Below, in pieces: positions 5,131 through 5,643 of a DNA stretch of 5,643 bases. How positions within the stretch are numbered: position 1 is the first letter of the stretch; each line of letters begins with the position of its first letter. The position numbers and the translations under genes were made by a program. The DNA comes from JAPLCX01 sp964460305 (GTDB lineage Bacteria > Auribacterota > Tritonobacteria > UBA1439): the NCBI GenBank assembly GCA_964460305.1, contig CAYWRA010000126.1, positions 1 to 5,643 of the forward strand, given 5' to 3'. The notes under the pieces are model-generated. The model saw only the letters and a program-made list of their open reading frames with translations, was not told the DNA's origin and did not search any database.

Positions 5131-5448
5131 ATGATAATCATCGAGACAAAGGTATTTACCCGCCAAATAACCAAGCTGATATCGGATGGCGAGTACCGAG
5201 AATTACAGCAGGAACTGGTCTCGAATCCCGATGCTGGCGATATCATTCAACATAGCGGCGGTCTGAGGAAGTTGCGCTGGCGTTCCGCAACCAAGGGGAA
5301 ACGAGGTGGGATCCGGGTGATTTACTACTGGTATGTGCGTGCAGACGAGGTATACATGCTTCTTGCCTACGGCAAGGGAGAAAAGGACGACCTGTCGGCA
5401 AAGGAAGTGAGGAGATTGCGTGAAATCATTCAGGAGGAAATGTCATGA
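5131..5448 (+). CDS. higB: HigB/RelE-family toxin, probably from a leaderless mRNA
   Basis: 105 residues from the ATG at 5131. I chose this start over the in-frame ATG at 5101 because that one lies within the promoter and because MIIIETKVFTRQI is the normal beginning of this family. Visible features: an N-terminal strand and helix (ETKVFTRQITKLISDGEYRELQQEL, 5-29), the loop NPDAGDIIQHSGGLRKLRW (32-50) with the family's G-G-L-R-K-L-R-W, then GKRGGIRVIYYWYV (56-69) and EVYMLLAYGKGEKDDL (73-88), ending in a basic helix. This is the RelE-like HigB type, which cleaves mRNA on the ribosome. The toxin precedes its antitoxin, as is usual for higBA, and overlaps it by ATGA (5445-5448). The start codon coincides with the predicted transcription start, and no Shine-Dalgarno sequence precedes it. 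Confidence 0.9.
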   Translation: MIIIETKVFTRQITKLISDGEYRELQQELVSNPDAGDIIQHSGGLRKLRWRSATKGKRGGIRVIYYWYVRADEVYMLLAYGKGEKDDLSAKEVRRLREIIQEEMS

Positions 5449-5643
5449 AAAAAGAACTGTTCAATGATTTGATCAAGAGTATCGAGGAGGCCGGAAATAT
5501 CCGAAAGGGCTTGCTCAAGCCTTGCCGGGTCTTTGAGTACCGCCCGGTGGACGTGAAGAGAATTCGGAACAAGCTTCACGTATCGCAGAGCCAATTTGCT
5601 TTAATGATCGGTGTTAATAGGGCGACTCTTCAGAATTGGGAGC
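5445..5643 (+). CDS. higA: HigA-like Xre-family antitoxin, N-terminal part; continues past the right edge
   Basis: The first 66 codons are visible, starting at the ATG overlapping the toxin stop. The toxin's last codons contain AGGAGG (5432-5437), well placed for the restart. Residues 1-30 form a charged helix plus linker (MKKELFNDLIKSIEEAGNIRKG); such N-terminal extensions in this antitoxin type contact the toxin. RPVDVKRIRNKLHVSQSQFALMIGVNRATLQNWE (33-66) is a Cro/C1-type helix-turn-helix: helix 2 is SQSQFALMIGV and the recognition helix is NRATLQNWE. The E-Q-G-R-x-P ending expected next lies outside the window. Known members neutralise the toxin and repress the operon; the palindrome at 5106-5120 is the likely binding site. 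Confidence 0.9.
   Translation, partial: MKKELFNDLIKSIEEAGNIRKGLLKPCRVFEYRPVDVKRIRNKLHVSQSQFALMIGVNRATLQNWE

Overview
The window comes from a bacterium, probably an uncultured environmental lineage. Shine-Dalgarno sequences, type II toxin-antitoxin (TA) modules and Sec-type signal peptides all point that way. Two genes encode exported proteins. Intergenic DNA is rich in low-complexity text (TTTGGGA-type heptamers, GGATTAACAC-type decamers, GC-rich hairpins, diverged direct repeats), which I associate from memory with metagenome-derived phyla such as Omnitrophota or Planctomycetota. This is not enough to name a taxon. TGA ends several intact genes, so the standard bacterial code applies.

Layout, left to right. 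(1) 1-1549, minus: the first 516 codons of an exported C45-type (AAT/IAT-like) Ntn-hydrolase that runs off the left edge. (2) 1550-2736: an intergenic block bounded by two copies of a ~66 bp direct repeat, with a complete plus-strand RelE/ParE-type TA pair (antitoxin 1809-2075, toxin 2072-2323) between them. (3) 2737-4260, minus: a 507-residue exported, surface-type protein with VGIGTT-like motifs and a C-terminal domain resembling those of phage-tail or autoproteolytic fibre proteins. It ends at an 11-base G tract. (4) 4477-4916, plus: a HicB antitoxin followed by a HicA toxin frame broken by a TGA at codon 10. (5) 5096-5643, plus: a HigBA-like module with a near-consensus promoter, a perfect palindrome between its -35 and -10 boxes, and a toxin start codon at the predicted transcription start, so probably leaderless. 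Its Xre-type antitoxin runs off the right edge.

The minus-strand genes encode exported proteins. The plus-strand genes are all TA modules, three of them in about 3.8 kb and in different states: intact, decayed, and edge-truncated but apparently intact. This looks like accessory DNA that has gathered in the gaps between host genes. The points most worth following up are the leaderless higBA promoter with its built-in operator, the hicA nonsense codon, the repeats bracketing the RelE-type module, and the poly-G tract that could vary the C-terminus of the surface protein.
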